A program made the position numbers and the translations under genes. The notes beneath the pieces were generated by a model. The model saw only the letters and a program-made list of their open reading frames with translations. It was not told the origin of the DNA and did no database searches. This document shows positions 43,901 through 58,100 of a DNA stretch of 64,000 bases, piece after piece; position 1 is the first letter of the stretch; each line of letters starts with the position of its first letter. Source of the DNA: Strigamia acuminata (taxonomy: Eukaryota > Arthropoda > Chilopoda > Geophilomorpha > Linotaeniidae). Where the stretch lies: contig OX442321.1 in NCBI GenBank assembly GCA_949358305.1, forward strand, positions 7,899,605 through 7,963,604, written 5' to 3'.

Positions 43901-46900
43901 TGCGCAATAATTAGTCTGTATGTCTCCACCTGCAAATGCCAGCCGCATGTTCACTGATAAGCCTAATGGTTCGGCGAGATAAAGATTTCATTTTATCTTT
44001 AATTTATTTGCATTTTTTTAAAAGTTTTTTTTTTTGTCTTTTATTTTTAGGGAGGAACTAGCAATGAGGGTTGATCTCACAGAAGCTAGAGTGCAGGTAA
44101 GAAAAAGTGGAAAAAATATACAATTAAGAAACAATAATCTGTGTTTCATGACTATAATTTGTGGAAATGTGTTTGTAGTCTTGAAACAAAACATATCTGG
44201 TAAATTACTATTCTTAATGACTTTGATTGAAGGGCATACATGTCCTGAAGCTTCACAGGAAATGTGATATAAGGAATTCCTAAAAATTCAAAATAAAGGC
44301 GTTCTCCGCATTCTCCGATAACTTCAAATCTGTACAAACATGTTCAATATCCTGCACTAGTTTCATAATAATTACTGTAAGTTTGTCAGCAGACTGCAGA
44401 TCTCTGGAAAATTGCAAGCTACCGTATTCCTTCAATTCTAAGACGCACTTTTCCCCCATATACACATCCCTAAAACCGGGGTAAGTCTTACAATCGGGGC
44501 GTGTCATTTAGCGCGACATTATATACTGCGACATTATACAGAGGGTGAATACTCAAAAATGAAACACTTTAAAAGCGGACTTGCTAGTGATTGGCACACC
44601 ACATTTAAATTTTATATACCGTGACTGAGGAAACTGCAACTACGTGTATCTTGGGGTTTTCTTTTTCTTTCTCCTAAGGAGGGCTAAACGCCCCCCCCCC
44701 CCCCCAAGCAAACCTAATCTTACTGGTTTTAGATGAAAAACCATTTTTCCAGGATGGCTTGTCACGATATATTGATGTCGCGGTAAATAATGTCGCGGCA
44801 TTAACTTTTCTGCACTTTGCACTGATAATTTCTTCTTGAATGCAAGCAGCACAGGGTGCAGAAAGGATATCTGCCCCCTTACAATCAATGACCTCCTAGA
44901 ATCGAAAAAATACGGTATAGTTTCTGAAATACAAGTGAGGATCTGCAGATTCTCGCATTTCTCGCATAAAAAGAGCCCAATCATCAGGCAAAAAAGAATT
45001 AAGAACAAAAGAAATAGAAAGGCTTTTACAAATGAAAAACAATTAGTAATCTTGTAATGATGGCGGATGCTGATATGTATAATAGCTTACTACTTCTTAC
45101 CGGCATATTTCGTCACGCCTAATTATACGCATCTTGAACCGTGTTTTATTAGTCTGGCTGGCCGAAAGGCTTGTGTTAATGTCTTGTGGATATATCATAA
45201 TGGTACGTGAGTTCAAAATGAAAGAGGAGAAGCCGCTTTCTCTTTTTTTGTCTTCAGGAAAAGTGACTTCTTGTTGAACACACTTCAGTCACAGTATACT
45301 GAACACGTCAGACTATTCTTGCCTGACAAGAGATTGGCTGTTGATCAAAACAATTGTACTTTGAAAATCAAAATTTAGTTTTTCTAATACAATTTTAATA
45401 AGAGTATTAATAGAAAAGGAAGTTTTTTTCTGTTAATTCGCTTGATAGACGACTAATTGCAACCGTATATAGCGTTGTTGTCTCTCTTCCAACAAGCTGT
45501 AGGGTCACGGCAACTCTGATTGCACCATATCCACACGTAAGACTTAGCTTTCATACGTAATGTCAATGTCAGATTCATTCATTCATGTATATGTACATAA
45601 GTATACAGGGTTTTCACTTTAAAGTGTTGGCAGTCAAAAATTTCTGCAACTGTATAAAAGTGTAGAAGCAACTCAGGACCAGAGGTGGATTTATAGGTTC
45701 TCGAGTTCTTACAGGACAAGTGTTCGATGTGGACAAATAGCGTCCACAGACCATATAAATCTCCAAAAATCTGCCTCTACTTAGGACAGCCCTAAAATGA
45801 TGCTAAATGAGGATGGCTAAATTAATGCAGATTCAGCCAATCTGGTTGGCTCGTGGAAAAAATTATCCTGATAGTTTTTTCCGGTTCTCGAACTGATTTT
45901 TAGTATTGCGGTGTACTCTGGTGTGTTCTTGTGCTTGATTGCACCGGTGGAAGCTGGATGCAATTGGATGTGGTTAATAACGAGGCAGTTGTAGGGAAAT
46001 TTGCATGAATGAATGTTTATTCGAAGTAGGTGGTGCTGTAGTAGCAACGTCACGAAATAAGACAATGGTCAAGAATGACCAAAGGAGTGCGAGACACTCC
46101 ATACTCTGTACGGACCGGACAGTGCTCGTCCAGATAGCTGTTGGTCCAGACAGGTTTGCTGAACCCAACCTACACCCAGCAATGTTAAATTCCCTCCCCC
46201 ATCCAGTCAGCCTGTTAGTCCAGACAACTTTCCGGGGCCCGTCTTATGTCCCGGCTTCACAGAGTACACTGTATCGTCCCGAATAGCCCTTGTGCTGAAA
46301 AATTGTGGTTTTACTTAGTGATAATTCAGTAACAACTCCACCGGTAATACCTACAGTCTGCACTAAATATCTTGATGCCAAAATCAAACTGAAAAACTCC
46401 CATCTACACACATACGTTACAGGGGGAGCTAAAGACACCTGACGATTTTGAAAATGTAATTACTCTGTAACTAATTAAAATTTTTATTCGAAACTAAAAC
46501 CATTACACAGAGTTTTGAATGCCATTTTTATGTCTAGAAAATTATCGATGATTTATTATGATTTTTAGAAACAATAACAAGTAATGGCACTATTCGCCTG
46601 TGTGCAATAAACAACTTTAGACTTTTGTGTTTTCCTGTTCCCAAAACGAAATGTTGTGTTCCATCAATACACAGGGCGGATACCTCGGCTTGAATTCACA
46701 CTAATAACTATAAGGACCGGTAGAAGTCCGAATCTCTTGTTGGCTCACATAACATTAATTCTATTCTCTATTTTGTTTTAGATAAACGCTAACAATAGGG
46801 TCTAGAACCTATAATTATAATTAAACCCCCACTTAACATAACCTGTTTGCAACCATTCCTGAAATCCAAAAAGAAAAAAAACAAACTCCAAAACAAATAA

Positions 46901-49227
46901 AGCGACCCAACCTGAATCAAGATGAAAATAAGTCGAAAGAATGTGTCAGCCGCCATCGCGGTTGCATCTTCCCTATCTATCCCATTCATGCACATTCTAC
47001 CTCTCGACAACAGAGATGCCTAATTGAGGCCCAACTTCCGTTTGCCCTTGCAACCTGCCATTAGGCCCCGGTGTGGGCCTCAAGCAGCGCCGTTTCGTAA
47101 GCAACTGTATAATTAAAGCTAATGACACGCTATTGCTGCACATTGGATTAGAGTGAAAACAAAAACCCCATTAGTCGACATTTGCAACAAAAGAACATCA
47201 AACTTGTAACGCTTGGGCCTATCATTTGACTTAATGTCCAGCTCGGGGCTTCGACGACCATCGCAATTCGTGTCTTTTCTTACCCTTAAACATCACCCAC
47301 TGATCAGGTCTATGTTTACATGATTAAATTCCTTTTTTCCCCTTCTTTTCTCACAATTTGACAATTGCATTTCACCAAGGATATCGAGCCATTTACATTA
47401 CATTTCACGCATGCCTGATCCACTTGATTCCAGGCCATTTAATTTTTTAATTTTAATGTTTTCACGATTTGCAATATTAATTTAATGGGTGTAGTCTGGA
47501 GTGCAAAGGAAAACAGCAAGAAATTAGTCACGCTTTAACCAATTTCCAAATTAAATAAAGCTGTAAAGATTAGAACGACTATATTTGCGTATAATAACAC
47601 GCTTTTGACATAAGTGTGCGTATAAAAGAGACCAGAAAAAGGATTTAAACCGCAAAGGAAGTGGGATATTAAAGAGATAAATTGATGCAATGTGTTTCGC
47701 TCAGATTCCGAGCGCCATCATGGAGAGATGGAGGCCAATGGGAGTGGGCTCATATTAAATAAGAGGCGGCGACTCATTTATACGTGTTGTTGGCCGTTTA
47801 ATCGTGTCTAGGGGCTAGTCACACGTCCCTAACCCTGTGGCATGTTGTTCATCATCCATTCAAGCTGGACCGAGTGGTCACTTAAGCCTCCACTCCTTCG
47901 AATCACGAATTGTTACGAGCATTCCTCGGTACCCGCTTCTAATACCGGAGGAATCGAGCGAAGCCCTTTCCTAGCATCAAGGGCAGGGCTCAAGGCACGC
48001 ACACAGCGAACACATTAATGTATGCCCCAAATTCATGCATTTCAAAATACATTGCAATGCAGAGGGTGAATACTCAAAAATGAAACACTGCAATTTTTAA
48101 TTTGTTTCCTTTAATACAATACGTATCAAAAATAGAAGTAGAAATAGAAAGTTTTCTTCTTCGGCATTCGGCTTTCTCCAAGACTCGCCTGAATATCCCA
48201 TACAGCCCTCCGTGTGTACATACAGTTAATTCTGTTTTCGCGCGCACAAGCACAACAAATTCTGGATTTATTTTTAGAAATAATAACAGATAATAGCACT
48301 ATTTACTCGTAGCCAACAAGCAATTCCGAACTGTTGTTTTCGTAATCCGTATGCCCGCAAAAAGGAATGTGCTGTTTGAATTTGGCATCAAGATACCGGG
48401 CGCAGACCTTAAGATAGTATATCAAGATCGGTGTAACTCAAACTCGTATACATATTAAGGTCGAAAACATTTACTACTTTTTTTTTCTCTTACCAGATTA
48501 CATCACTTAATTAACTTAATTAAAAACCTAATTTTTACATGTACTACAACCACATCATTAAAAAAAAATAAATAAAAAAATTATCCAATAAAATTTCATT
48601 TTCCTATAAATAACAAAACAAAAAATAAATATTTTCCTTCTCTTTTCTCCTTAATAGGTCTGGTTCCAGAACCGAAGGGCCAAATGGCGGAAACAAGAAA
48701 AAGTCGGACCTCAATCCCATCCATACACCCACTTCAGTACCACTGACCTCAGTCTGCCAACAAATCCATCTCGGACCAACACGGCATTACCGACCCCATT
48801 CGGCGCTCTAACCTACCTGCAACGAAAACCGCCATTCGAAGCAACACTACCCCCATCAGTGACCTTCCTACCGCCGGCACGGAGCCTCCCGCCAACGCAC
48901 ACGTTTCTCCCGGTACCACCGTCGCACTTCCTCGCCCCCTTCCAACTAAGGGACCCCAGAGTCCCCTTGATGCCCACAGTTCTGCCCCCACTCAGTGTGG
49001 GCATCGGAACGTACCCGGCCAACACTTTTCAGACATTGTTAGCATCCTTGGGCTCCAGACCAAAGCTCGTCACCCCGACGAGCGAAAGCGCCCCTAGCGT
49101 GCCATCCGCACCCGCCGCCAACGGCTCCGAGGACCGCAGAAGCAGCAGCATCGCGGCGCTGCGGATGAAGGCGCGCGAGCACGAACTCAGAATGGAAATG
49201 ATCAGAAACAATGACGTGTTGAGTTGA
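40907..49227 (+). CDS. al: Aristaless paired-class homeodomain transcription factor (ARX/al family)
   Basis: Nuclear patterning factor of appendage and head development. Four exons: 40907-40916, 41537-41891, 44051-44096 and 48658-49227 (about 326 aa from the proximal start MIKDSPAI). Exon 2 has an acidic N-terminus and the homeodomain start [19 protein letters not shown]; exon 3 gives [15 protein letters not shown]; exon 4 gives [15 protein letters not shown], with Gln at position 50 as in the Q50 paired class. [13 protein letters not shown] after the homeodomain matches Drosophila al. A proline-rich region follows, and the OAR motif [18 protein letters not shown] sits near the C-terminus. 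Splits fall inside the homeodomain at VFTR/EE and VQ/VW. A second first exon at 36847 may give a longer form. Confidence 0.93.
42587..42660. repeat. Intronic repeat family (other members 46565-46630, 48282-48345)
   Basis: Three aristaless-intron sites share TTTTAGAAATAATNACA followed by CACTATTCNC and GCAATAAACAACTTTAGACT (the third more diverged). A CTGCACTTGGTATTTTGATG-like segment is also shared nearby, in inverted order at 48390. Probably a mobile-element family. Confidence 0.6.
44540..44568. repeat. 29-bp identical repeat (other copy 48061-48089)
   Basis: AGAGGGTGAATACTCAAAAA plus TGAAACACT is identical at both sites, 3.5 kb apart in aristaless intron 3. The left copy sits beside CGACATTATAC motifs that recur inverted near 44784-44803, as in a foldback element. 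Confidence 0.65.
47868..47935 (+). repeat. tRNA-like (SINE-type) segment in aristaless intron 3
   Basis: GGACCGAGTGGTCACTTAAG resembles a tRNA A box and D arm, followed about 25 bp later by CTTCGAATCACG, a weak B box. No complete cloverleaf is seen. Confidence 0.35.
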
Positions 49228-49322
49228 GAAACTCGCCAAACAGTGTGGTGCCTTACAACACAAAGAAATGGCAGTGCCTTTCTTCGAATGGACAATCAAT
49301 CATCAGTGCAATGTGTATATCG

Positions 49323-49328
49323 AATAAA
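49323..49328 (+). terminator. Poly(A) signal of aristaless
   Basis: AATAAA about 96 bp after the aristaless stop codon. Confidence 0.65.
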
Positions 49329-49431
49329 ATATTCAACTCGAATATCGATTTATTGTGTTTTATTTTTATTTATTTTAAAAAAATTAAAAAAAAAAAATAA
49401 TAATAATTTTTGAGGATCCCTCCAACAACTA

Positions 49432-49599
49432 CAGTCGAATCTTCTTATAACGAATCGGATAGAACGAATTATTCGTTATAACGAGTAGGTAAAAATGGCC
49501 CATTTGGTTGATTGTTAAAAAAAATCGTTATAACGAATTCTCGTTATAATGAACCGATTTTTTGGGTCCCTAGCGATTCGTTATAAGGAGTTTCGACTG
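49432..49599. mobile_element. TA-flanked MITE with ACAGTCGAA-type ends
   Basis: Ends CAGTCGAATCTTCTTATAAC and, inverted, CAGTCGAAACTCCTTATAAC, flanked by TA at 49430-49431 and 49600-49601. Internal GTTATAACGA motifs are also inverted. End sequence and TA duplication fit a pogo/Tigger-type nonautonomous element. Confidence 0.75.
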
Positions 49600-49601
49600 T
49601 A

Positions 49602-51585
49602 TTTGAAAAAGCGCTGTTAATTGACCTCCGATGGCCCGCATCTCCGCGTACTGATTTATCTCGCGAGTCCAACACAGTGCGCGCACACTCGACTAAATTG
49701 GCCTCCTACAGTTCGGGTATTTAAACGCAGACAAACCGACGGGCCCCTGAAGGGACACGAAAGGATCCCCCGTCGACCCGCAGCTGGTTTCAATGCCCAA
49801 CCCTCGCGCCACACTCCGGCGCGCGTGGGGTCGACGGACGGGGCCCTGTCATCACTTCAATATACAAATAACAGTCACGCGACAACACTGCTCACGAAAA
49901 CCGCACACACACTTGTTCGAATCCCCCGTTGTCGGCGTCGTACGTTGCGAATTTTCCCTCGTTTTTCCTTCGCTTTTAATCACCTGCGAGGACTGCCAAT
50001 TGGAAATTACAAAGCGAGTCAACTATAATTAGCGTTTTTCATCCGTTGTCAGGTTAATAACAATCCACCAGTTGCGCTCTACGCTAATCTCCCGCTCCGA
50101 TCTTCATCATTCGCTTTTACGCGACGTCGCTAATTGAAATTGCGCCAACAAATTAATCACAAATACCCGAGTTCAATTAAAGGACAGGTGGGAAGAATTA
50201 GCGCACCGGAAACATATATTTTCATGTATTTTGAATTAAAGATTCGAAGATACAAACGTTTCGCACTACTCCATGTCGGACTTCCGGTGAATTAGTTCAA
50301 ATTTACCTCACGCCCATATGTCACGTAAACTTTGTTGCGTTTATGCGTGATGAATGAATTACGGGAAAAGCGCTACTTAACATTCATCGCTGGTTCTGTA
50401 TATATCTATTTTTCCCATATAATTATGAATTCATATTAATAAAACAAAACGAGGCAAAAGGGCCCGAAAAGCAAACATTTTTTTATATTTTATTATATTT
50501 TCATATTTTCTATGGTTTTTCAATATTCTTTGCAAATTTGCGCAGCGACGCGACTTCCGTTTTCAAACTGCGAAAATTGCAAAGTCAACAAATTTCGAGT
50601 GGCAAAAAGTGTCAAAAAATCGAACTGGCAAACATCCAAAGTGTTTGAAATACAAACGCCGTTCGTGCGTGACATAAACAACACACAAATTAATACAATT
50701 TTACACTTTAGGACGTAAAAATTTCACCTTCCCCCCCGCTAAATGGCGTGAGTGATCGACTAAGTGCATCTAAACGTGACATCAATCTGTGTGGATATAA
50801 GAAACAAGGAACAAAACATTTTAATTCTTTCCCCCCCCCGTCTTAATAACGGTTTAAAACTCGAATTCCCGACTCATATAAACACACATCACAAGTTGGC
50901 AACACGTCTTATTAAGCAGACATCATCCACTTTGACTTTTGATATTGGGACCATCTCGTCTCCGTTTATTTCGCCTTGATTGGTGCGTTTCCTGCAGGTG
51001 GGGGTCACCAGCCCAGCAATGATTACATGCTGTCAAACTGAGACGACGATCAGACCGCCTATGACGTGACCGTGACACTCGCCATGCTTGAATTCAAAGA
51101 AGAAAAATAGAGAAAAATTCGATTTTATTTTATTATTTTTAAATTTAAAAATTTTTTTTTCTTTTTAATTTTTTTAATTTTTTTTTTTAAAGGAATTAAA
51201 GTCATTAGAGGATTTTATCTCGTGTTAACCGATCCCATTTCACTTCTCACATAATTCAAACTGCACAATACGCCGCCTGGCGGGTGACAAATGAATTACG
51301 AAGCATGTTATGTCGGACTCGCTTTGTAATTCCCACTAACTCCCTTTATCTTTGTGAGAAATTTCGCTTCAATTAGTGTCTAATCTTTTTTCCTTCAATT
51401 GTATTTACACATTAAATTCACTAAACCACGCCATCAATTCGTCGCATGTGGCTGAACTTCAACTCGAGGAATTTCTTATCGCGAAAATTATTTTCTGCCC
51501 AACAAATTAGAGCGAGGATAATTAATACTTGAAAGCAAACAGTCATCAATTTTTTATTTGCGTCGTTTCAGGTCAAACTAAGACA
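49602..51585. other. 3' flank of aristaless, no gene seen
   Basis: Includes a relatively GC-rich part at 49620-50030 with long open frames but no recognisable protein. No RNA gene seen. Confidence 0.5.
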
Positions 51586-51589
51586 AATG

Positions 51590-51925
51590 GTCACCCGAAT
51601 TCGCCGTTTTTTCTTTCAACAGTTTGCAGTTTCTGAACGTTTTGTTCACTATTTGGACGTTTCTATTCAAGTTTTAATCGTTTTAGGTTTTTTAGACCTT
51701 TTCATCAATTATTACATGTTTTAACTCAATTTTAGACCATTTTTCACAATTTTTAGACGTTTCTTCTCAATTTTTAGACGTTTTTTCTCAATTTTTAAAC
51801 TTTTTTTCCCTATTTTTCCCCAATTTTAGATCGTTTTGTTCTATTTTTGGACGTGTCTGCTCGACTTTTAGACGTTTTCCCTCAAATTTTAGACCTAATA
51901 CTCGATTTTTAGACGTATAACCGAT
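51590..51925. repeat. Degenerate TTTTTAGACGTTTTCTCAA minisatellite
   Basis: At least twelve imperfect units of roughly 20-30 bp with TTTTAGACGTTTT and CTCAATTTT cores. Unit length and sequence drift strongly, so it is an old array. Confidence 0.65.
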
Positions 51926-54900
51926 TTATTCAGATAATACGGGTGGGTTGTATACCCCGATATTCACGGAACTGGCGGGAATATTCGATAATCCAACAAA
52001 AAATTTATAAAAATAAATAAAATAAATAAAATAAAAATTATTCCTATAGACCTGTCGGTTTTTAAAATTTATTTTCCACACAATTTCCACGATATTTTCC
52101 CTTGAAAATGCCACTAATTTATCCCCTCATAAAAAAAAATAATTTAGCACGTCGAACGACGCCATATTGTCTATATCCTCGACAATTCGCAAGAAACGGT
52201 AGGCGCGTCCCCTAAATTTATTGCCCCCAACTGGGTGCGGTTCACAATTACGGACCAAGCAACAGAGCGCGCTTGCACCCAATTCACGGACCCTAGTCAC
52301 GTGGTTCATCCCCGTGATGAATGACCCCCGCGCCACCCACCCACCCACCCTTCACCAACCCTTTGACAAGCGCATCATCAACTCAATGGCTAATAACCTT
52401 GAAATATGCCCGCGACCTTGGCAACGATGAGCCTTTCGGGCTACTCATCAATGACGTCATCGGCCCAAGATTTATACTAATAACTTTTTCGAGGGGAAAT
52501 GAAGCGGGGAAAAAATCACGACGTCTCGTTCATACACTTCGGACGCGGTCGGGGGTCCACTTGGAGGAACCCGTCGCCAGAGGGTGCACTCGTCGGGGTC
52601 TTTTTCTCCCGTCATTTGCATAATTTTCAATTTAATTTCTGAATTGGTGATTCGCAATGTAACTCATCGTGTTCGGTCTGGCACAAAAGTGGGCGGGGTG
52701 CCGGCAAAGTCACGCTCGAATGTGAACCTGCACGTGAAAGTCGGCAATAAATTGCCATCTGAAATACGAGCGAACCAAAACGAGGCGAATTTAATTCGGA
52801 ACGGGCAGGTGGTGAGTGCAAATTGGCCGAATTCAATTCAAATGTTTTGTTTTTCTCGATTTTTCTCCTTTTTTCCGCATTTTTTCTTACGTTTTTTTCA
52901 TTCTCTGCGTCCAATTCCTCGTTGTAAACGATTATTTTCACGGCGTGGTGAATGGTAAACGGTCGTGGAGTCATTTGTTGTGTGTCGATTCCTTTAATTA
53001 AATTTCCAACCCACCACAAAAGGGGGCAGTTTCCTTCTCCACTTTGGCCATCATCAATCCTAGCTCCACTTTTGAACTTCGCCGCCATTTTGTCACCGTA
53101 TCATCCTCGCAAACTGGAGAAAGAAAAGAAATATATTTTTTTTAAAAAAATCGAAAATTTTAACGTTTTTACCTTTGAAAAAATTAAATTACCGTATAAT
53201 TCACTCGTTCAATCATGTAAACACGACTTTCAGCGATTTTTTAACAATAATTTCATTTATTTCGGCCTAAAAGGCGATTTCTTTTGGTCGAAGAACGAAA
53301 AAAGGGAGGAGAATGGGGAGGGTGTTTGTTTGATGGTTTCTTTGGCTAAGGGTGCACTAAAATCCCCGAGTGTCCATTTTCTCTTCATATAATCTAATTA
53401 ACTTTACGTGTCTCCATTTTCTGTGTCGCGGTCGGCCAGTTTTTTCTCAAAGGAGGCGCCTGCAGCCAAAAAACCTGTCCGGCACACAGCATTGCAATTG
53501 GCGCAACCCTCCACATCCCCTCGCTCGACTCGACTAACTTTGCTGATGAATAATTGTTAAGTGAACACTTAATACTTATTCATTTGTGGCGCCAAGATGG
53601 AAAGTCATGCTAATCATATCCGAAATTCAACCTACTCACCGAATCCCAGCTTATTAAAACGATCCTGGCCTTAAATCCACGACAATCCGTCAATAAACAT
53701 CGATTTATTTAAGATTTTTGACATTTCTTCGTCGCCATCTTTAGTAATGGCGGAATGTATACAACGGCGCTCGCTGTGTTAATCTATAAATTTTAATTTT
53801 TGAACAGTATTCTGTATTCAATAAAATATGTTTCTACATTAAATATTAAATTTCAAACCAATTTATTATCAATAAATAAAAATTACACTACGTTCTAATT
53901 GATGATAAACACTGCCGAGAAAATGTCGAAACTAATTTTAATCGCCATTTTTTAAAAAAAAATATTATTTTTTTTTAAATTTTTATTTCTTTGTAGCAAT
54001 TATACAAGTTAAAGCAACGAGGAATGATGAAGTGTTTCAATAAGTTTGGTCACAGGAGGCTGGCGCCTAATAATAAGCGGACATTTGGTGTTGTGCGTCT
54101 AACTATAAATTTGATGAAGCCAGCGCTTACTTCAGCTGATTGTGGTCCAATATATTTTATGGCTTCTAAGTACAGGCCTATAGTCGAGGTGGCACCAAAT
54201 TGCAGAGACATTCACAAATTACAGTTTTACATTTTCACCTTCATTAAAAATTCAACATTTATTTCATTTTTATACGCGAGAAAAAGCAACACAACAAAAA
54301 AAAATTCCTTCCTTTTTAATTTACATTTTTTTTCCCGATAGGGGGATTGCAATAAAAAAAATTTAACTTCCTCAAATCACACCTGTCCTTCCTTTTATTA
54401 AATTTATATTTTTTTCTTTCTTTCTTTTTTAATGATTGCGTTTGGTTCCTATAATTTAAGATAATCTAAAAATTGAGATGAAGCAAAATTGAATGGTTGA
54501 AAGAAATAATAAAAAAAAAAAATAATTTTCTCATATGTGTTTAGTTTTTTTTGTATTTATTTAATTTTTTTTTAAAAATTCAATTCACTAAATGTGAAGA
54601 AAATGTGACTTTTCACTCGAGCAATAATTTGTTTTTTCTTCTTCGCCTTTCTGCGAAACGGTGAAGTGCAAATCAGAGCAGAGTAGATATTTAGCCAATT
54701 ATCTATGAGGGTGGCTTTCTAATTTTCTTGTCAGACAGACTTGATGCGCCGTTGTCAGACCTGCTGAATCATCAACTCGATTAGTTGTATCTCGGACTCC
54801 CATCAGCATTTTCTTTTTACTCTTAATTTTCAGGTGGCTGACGGCAGACAATTGGCGCCAATCGAAACCTTTCAATAAAACTTAATTCCTACAATCTCTT

Positions 54901-54955
54901 AATCCATTTTCACATGTCAAATCCATCAAATTTATCATTTAAAACTCAATCTCGA
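51926..54955. other. Noncoding flank, nothing recognised
   Basis: AT-rich sequence with some GC-richer stretches (52200-52620). Open frames at 52321-53392 and 54024-54341 have no family similarity or convincing splice context. Confidence 0.5.
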
Positions 54956-55004
54956 AAGCAAAAAAAAAATCGTTTTATTACGTAATTAAACATTTTGCCA
55001 AAAA

Positions 55005-55150
55005 TGAAGTTAAAAACACAAAAAAACGACCAAAAGTTGCCAAAAATACAATAAAAACACACAAAAAACGACCAAATGTTGCTAAAAATACAATAAAAAA
55101 ACACAAAAAAACGACCAAATGTTGCCAAAAATACAATAAAAACATCGAAA
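55005..55150. repeat. 44-bp minisatellite, three units plus flanks
   Basis: Units of about 44 bp share AAACGACCAAATGTTGCC and AAAAATACAATAAAAACA. Single diverged relatives flank the array on both sides. Confidence 0.75.
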
Positions 55151-55199
55151 AATAGTTTTATTCACGTAATTACATATCAATTTGACCTAAAAACACACA

Positions 55200-58100
55200 C
55201 AATAACGACCAAAAGTGTTGAAAATCGATAATAATAACTGAGATTTATTCTTCCCTCATTACACAAATAAAATTGTTAAATTTCCTTGATATATTTGCCT
55301 TTTTTTTCTCTCCCCGTAATTAAAAAAAAAGAACTAAAGTGCTGGTTGTAATGGAAGTATAAAAGGGAAAAGGGAAAAAAAAATCCCATTTAGGGAGGCC
55401 ATTTTGTTTGCTCATTGGCCGATCTAGGCACGTGCAGTTTTCCTCAAACAACAAACTCACATTTACAGGATATGACAGAAACATGACCCAGTCGCCATTA
55501 AGATCTCGAACGACAAGAGCGGCCCCTCTGTCGGCTACGACTAATTCCTGGTGCGTGATCTGAGATGAACGTTTTCAAGTCGACAATCTTAGATCCTAAT
55601 GAAGCCATTGGCAGGCAAGTTAAGTAGCGAGACGAGTGGCAAAAAAAGGGAATTACATCAAATGGAGGAAAGTTGAGATGTCATTTATACTGACAACTCA
55701 TATGGAAAATATCTCGAGGATTTAAAACGCATTAGGAACATCGTGAATTGGTTTCTTCAATGATATTTTCAAATTAATTTTTTTTTTATTCTTAAGAACT
55801 TGACGTTGTAAAGCTGTCAAAATAAGGAAAAATAAATAATAAAAAAAAATTGAAAAAAAAATTTTATTTTTATTTAAATTGATTTTGATTAAAAATCATA
55901 TTTTTATAGATACAAAAACAAATATATTTATATAAAAAAAAATTTAATTGTGCCTAATTACGTTTAGAATAAAAAAAAAATTAAAAAATTCATTATTTTA
56001 AAAAAATATATCAAAATAAAAGTTTTAAATCCACAAAATTATACGCGTTCAAAGCCATGTATTCTTCGGCAGTTTTCTTCAGAAACAATAAACATTTCTT
56101 ATCATCCTTTGACAAAAGACTTTGAGCAAAACCTAAAAAAAAAAAAAAAAAATTAAAAAATTTCAGCAAAAATTCAACAAGTTGTAAAAATTAGTTTTCC
56201 CAAAACCGCCACTCGAGGTCGCCTCATTAATGGAGTCGAATGGTTGAATGGCTGAGTAAATTAACTTTTCCTTTGGCAAATAATTTATGGGCCCTAGTGT
56301 AGATGGGCGGATGCTCCAAGAAGGGGTTAATTCCCACCTGACCTACCACTCTGGTAACTCCCACCCACACTTGAGTGTAAATTAATAGCGTCTAAGACTT
56401 CACCCAAACCAACAAACCTGCCATTTTGTTTTATAGTTTTATTGACACCACATTTTTATTTAATTAAAAAAAACAAAAAAAAACAAAAAAAAATCACAAC
56501 TTCACCCAACACTTGCACAAAATTTTAATTTCCCACCACAAACAACAACAAAAAATAAAAAATATTAAATTACACGTGTTGTCAGACTAAATAATTGACA
56601 TTCATCCAGTCACACTGCCCATTTGACCATATTAAACTGGAACCGTTTCTTCCAACCACATTTTCACCATTCCCTGATTACTATCCTTTTACACCATAAT
56701 TTTTTTTATACCATTATTTAATTTCACCATACATTTTTTTCCCAAACATTTAATTGCAATTTTAATTCTCCCCCTTTAAAAAAAAAAGCCTCCCTCGTGG
56801 CAATCTTGCGCAACTCGCCCTCCTGCACCTCCACAACGTCTTTAAGACAAATGTACAGACGACATAAGAATTATGGGGTCAGGCAAAAGACATAAATAAT
56901 GCTTAATTTAACATGCGGAAATAAGCAAAACGCATCATTATTCCCATGATAAATAAAAATTTATTTAAATTGAATTCATTCAATTTAAAGAGAAAAATAC
57001 AAAAGAAAAATAAGAAAAAATTATTTTTTCCGCGTCGGTTTCTGTTGAAAAGGGGAAAGTTGGGGGGTGTGGAGGGGGGGTCTCGATGTGGGGTTACCCG
57101 AGGCAAAGGGCGTGTCTGGTTGGTCCCTCCCAATTTGTAATGTGTTGGCTTATCTCTGGAGGCATCTCGATGTAATTAACTCAATTAATTGCTAATGAAA
57201 TGTCCAGCATGCTTGGTAATTATCTCATGTTGTAAATGCACTTATTTGGCACCAGGTGGCACCCGGGCACATGTCCAACATGGATCCCGAGAGAGAATGA
57301 GAAGGATTTAAGAGTCGCTATTAATGAGAGTATAAAATGTGGGAAAACATTCGGTAATTAACTGTCAAAAGTAAAAAAGGTGATGAAAAAATATTCTCCC
57401 TTTTGCCTTTTTTTTTAAAATTTAATTTTATTTCATTTTTTTCGGGTCAAGTGCAGTGATTGGAGCGTTTCGGCGTTTAAAATTGCACCGAATGATTGTT
57501 CGAATGCAAAAATGGAGCATTAACCTTCGAGTCTTTTGTATTTCTTTCGCCTTTTTTATTCCCACAATCCAATCAAAAAAGTAATTAAACAATTATGTAG
57601 CTAGGGGGGCCTCAGCTGGACATGTGACAGCTAATTATCTCCATGGCAACGCACTAAAAGTTATGCTTCAAAATTTTTTAATTGCACATTCAGGTAATTT
57701 GTCCTGACCAGATCTAATCCTCAGGCACCAAATTACCCCCAAATTATTTAATTTTTTCATTTATTTATTTAATTTGGCAAAAATAAATTAAACGAATTAA
57801 ATAAATTCTCCACTTAATTTGTGTTTATTGACAAAATAAACCCATTAATCCACTTCCTACATATCTTTAGAGAGATTTGATAGCCGGCCTGTCCGAGATA
57901 TTTTATTGCAAAAAATTACTAATGATTTATGGCTCACTGATTAGATCGTTTAACATGGGGCTGGCTAGTTTCCACACAACCGTTCATTTTTCAAACTAAA
58001 AATTATTCAAACCAAATTTAATTTATTTTTTCACATACAAAGAAAGACGTCTTTCTCCGCGCTGGGAAGGGGCCCTTATGCAGAGCCGGATTTAGGTATT

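Larger units (their letters stand above)
44097..48657 (+). other. Aristaless intron 3
   Basis: 4.6-kb intron starting GTAAGA and ending TTAATAG. It contains the repeat copies listed separately, a 15-bp poly(C) run at 44691-44705, and no supported gene on either strand. Confidence 0.8.

Noticed and set aside
49621-50032. Long open frames in the aristaless 3' flank
   Set aside because: No recognisable domain, no flanking splice sites, and composition follows local GC content.
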